Below, piece by piece: positions 28,721-31,591 of a DNA stretch of 31,591 nucleotides; within the stretch, counting starts at the first letter, position 1; each line of letters starts with the position of its first letter. Both the position numbers and the translations under genes were made by a program. Below the pieces are notes generated by a model. It did not search any database, was not told the DNA's origin, and worked only from the letters and a program-made list of their open reading frames with translations. Source of the stretch: Hofstenia miamia (taxonomy: Eukaryota > Xenacoelomorpha > Acoela); NCBI GenBank assembly GCA_004352715.1, contig SCFE01000051.1, positions 74,906 through 106,496 on the forward strand. The letters run 5' to 3'.

Positions 28721-31591
28721 CTCAGTCATTTATTAATTCCGCTCTTCAATTCACTCATAAAAGAGCGGAATTAATAAATAATTGAGTGAAATCGGCCAAA
28801 TGTTGCTGTTATTTAGTCATTTGTTCCAGTCCAGTTAGTGTTATAGAAGTTCATGCCAAACCTAATAAGTCATAGTTTGGATTTTTTGTTATTTTGTCAT
28901 TTATTTCAATTGCACTAAAAAGACTAATTAAGTAAAAGCCAATAATGAAAATAATGTGTTGAAATCAAAAAATAAATTTAGTGTTTCAAAAAAGAGCTGC
29001 AAAATTCCATCATTCACAAGTTTGCTGTGGATCGGATATTTTCCAATCCATATCCAATCTAATCCACAATGAACGTGAAGTTTTGAGCAAGAACTAATAC
29101 GTAGATTATTATACCACATACCAAAAATGTAATTAGCTCTCAGTGTAATGTGATTGGTACACACGTATAATATTGTCATTTGTATAACAAACAGATAGTG
29201 AGTTTTTATAAGTGTTCATTTTAAGCTATTTTACTTCAAAGTTTGCCATAGGATTGAATATATTTATCTGTTATTCTTTATATTTAATCCACAATGATCC
29301 ATAGGTATCCATAACATTATTTTTCTGATCCATATCCGGTGGATATCAACGTATTAGATCGATCCATATCTTGATCCAGATCCACGACAACTGTGATTGA
29401 CTACAATTATAAATAATTGTTGATAGGCTGGCTTAGGCCAGAAAATTTCTATTGGTGTACATATCTGATCTAAACATAGCTAGTTTAGGTTTACTGGCTT
29501 TAGTGTATAGTCCGTAAAAACTGGTGTTATCAATCTTAGTAGATGGATAAGTTGGCGAGTATTTCGTTTTCAGAGGTTTTGCTGTAAACCTTGAAATTCA
29601 TACTATTGCACATTACTAAAATGCATTGTTTATCCTTTGACAATTATTAAACGACGTTTTTCAATGTGAACCAGACACTTCTTTTTTAAAGTCTATTACT
29701 AAATTAAGTAGGATGTTTAAAAATATATGCCAAGATAGAGAAGGTTCTAAATTTTTTATGTTTTTTGTTAAAAATTTTGCATTTTTTATATTAAAATGAT
29801 GTAAAATTATTTCAATTAAGTTTTTTTAGTTTATCTTACACATAATTTACTGATAAGTCGCATAAAGCTAGTGTACTTAGTGGGAGAATAAAAAAAACAT
29901 GTACTTAGTGGGAAGATAAAAAATGTGTGCACTTAGAGGGAGGATATTTGCAAATTTGTACAAATTGGGAGATATAAGTATAAAATATATATCTATATAT
30001 ATATATATATATATATAATGAACAAATTTTCAAAAGCCACTATCATCACAATCGATTGTTGCAAAAAAATGAACTCTACATGAATATAATTTTATAAATT
30101 AAAAGGAGAATGATTAATTGTATAAAGCTAGCATCATTGTTAGTTTAAAACAAAAAAAAATTATCTGGTTGGTCTACTATCAATGCCTTAAAACATTTGA
30201 ATTTAAGAAGCAACAGAAAAATATCCTTGTGAACAATGCAGGTGGAAATTTGTTTAATTTTTTACATCATGTGATAATTTATAAGGAAAGAAGCAAAAAA
30301 TTTCCTTGTAAAAACAAAACCATAATTCTATTTTTTGAAGATTGGTCGGTGATTGTTTAATTTATTCAATAACATAAATCTTAAATAAACAACTGGTTAA
30401 ATTATTTCTAATTTCATATCAACTAAAAACTTCTACTACTTTAAGCAAACACTATGCAAATTTATTGAGTAAATAATGTCTAGTTTCCATGAAGATTCTA
30501 ATCACTAAACAACACAGGTCAAGAATGAATGTGGAATAGTGAGTAAACTAAGAACAAAAGGGAATTCAAAAAAAAATATTTGGTAAATAAATAATGTAAT
30601 AATATTGTATTTTTAAAGTTCTTTGTTCTACTAAATGAGTCATATAATCATATCTACTGAAAATAGTCATGTGTAGATCAAAATCTTGATTATTATAGTT
30701 AATTCTAATGAAAGTTCAGCCAATATCTAACCATGTTTTATGCTAAGATTCAAAAATGATTGCTTTGATTTCACAGTGGTTTTTTAATATACAGGTACAA
30801 TTATTGTAGAATTTTACAGAATATGCATTTAAATGTGTGTTTTTATTCAACACTCAGTATTGTGTAGCAATGTTTGGGTGAATTTATTCACTGAACACTT
30901 ATTAAATTTTCCATTTCCAATCAATAATTGATGACATAGCGGCTTAGATTTCAAATACATCTACACATACTAACATTGGTATGAATTTGACCCTTGAATT
31001 TAATATTTTTGCTTTCTTCACGTTTGTACTAACTTGTGATACTTATTAAAAATCGTATTTTTATGAAATATTCTATCTAACACTTGATGTTTGGATAGAA
31101 TTATTAACCAAATATACATTAAATTTTCAAGTCATTGCAGAGGTTATGCCATTGTTAAGCGATATTGATAAACATTGTTTTTCACTATATTAACCTATAA
31201 ATTGTAATTTTCTCAAAATTCTTATTGATCTATCTTTTAAATACCATGCGCCTATATTTTTTATGTATAAATAATATACTATTTCCAAGTATTTGTACAT
31301 TTAGAAGGTGGACTCAACATGGAATTGTGACTAATTTGACAAACAGAATACAAATCTATAGATAAGAAGTCGAGTGTGTAGTATTACATCAACTACAAGA
31401 ACAGTGAATCGTCTGGAAAAAACTTATTCTCATTTCTATCACAACTACACAATACAATGGAAAAAACGCCAACTATAAGGTAGTGAATAATAAGTAGACT
31501 AGAGATAATGCGTTTTGAACTGATGGCTTTCAAATGTATCTACACTCAAATAACAAGGTATGTCGATACTTTTGGGTTTCATTGTTTATGT
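28721..31591. repeat. Long inverted repeat, right arm (outer part)
   Basis: This is the reverse complement of 1720-4590 with equal length and only scattered differences; for example, GGCGCATGG here pairs with GACGCATGG in the left arm. It contains the same TA microsatellite (29994-30017), GGAT cluster and CTCCCACTAAGTACA motifs, and only one side of the foldback hairpin. It continues to the window edge. No gene is recognisable in it; the 80- and 83-codon frames at 30118-30360 and 28928-29179 are mirror copies of those in the left arm. Confidence 0.9.

Overview
This window looks like a repeat-dominated stretch of a very AT-rich animal genome. A Hydra-like cnidarian would fit, but that is inferred only from base composition, low-complexity tracts and the mix of pogo-, Tc1- and mariner-type transposons. 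There are no operons, ribosome binding sites, rRNAs, tRNAs or CRISPR arrays that I can see. No ordinary host gene can be demonstrated. Nearly everything that reads as protein belongs to, or looks like, mobile DNA. Two runs of exactly 1000 N (5270-6269, 7587-8586) and four single N joints (23046, 26692, 28270, 28720) show that this is a scaffold with placeholder gaps, and much of the repeat structure on the right is best read with that in mind.

Layout. 1-5262 is non-coding, with a diverged tandem duplication (about 1190-2230), a 1.9 kb segment carrying a repeated CTCCCACTAAGTACA motif, and a perfect foldback hairpin at 4456-4659 flanked by a 7-8 bp target duplication. After the first gap, 6270-7095 is the 3' half of a pogo-like transposon. 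It breaks abruptly into a new unit (7096-7586) with three subterminal-type repeats, a 22 bp palindrome holding two CACGTG boxes, and the start of an unrecognised protein with a nuclear-localisation-like and Cys-rich N-terminus, which runs into the second gap. 8587-11188 holds nothing recognisable.

11189-16703 is a stack of DNA transposons: a decayed Tc1 element with paired IR/DR ends (11189-12750), then an element with TGGGGTAAAACGGT ends (12781-16703), into which a complete pogo-like element (13236-15914) has inserted. The pogo-like element has TA target duplications, short terminal inverted repeats, repeated TAAGAAACA motifs near both ends and an uninterrupted 615-residue transposase with a C2H2 zinc finger, two helix-turn-helix regions and a full DDD catalytic triad. 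It is the most intact and interesting object here.

16704-25640 is mostly featureless AT-rich DNA. It contains a foldback MITE-like sequence (16774-16893), a mariner pseudogene (19994-21039) probably lying inside another element (19553-21672), and a Tc1 N-terminal fragment (23208-23705). 25643-27272 contains a dead non-LTR reverse transcriptase fragment, of which 580 bp is repeated across a single N. 27821-31591 is an almost identical inverted copy of 1720-5262, broken by misplaced contigs. This is either an uncollapsed second haplotype placed backwards or a real long inverted duplication. The elements do not form a pathway; the window records nested transposition plus assembly joints.
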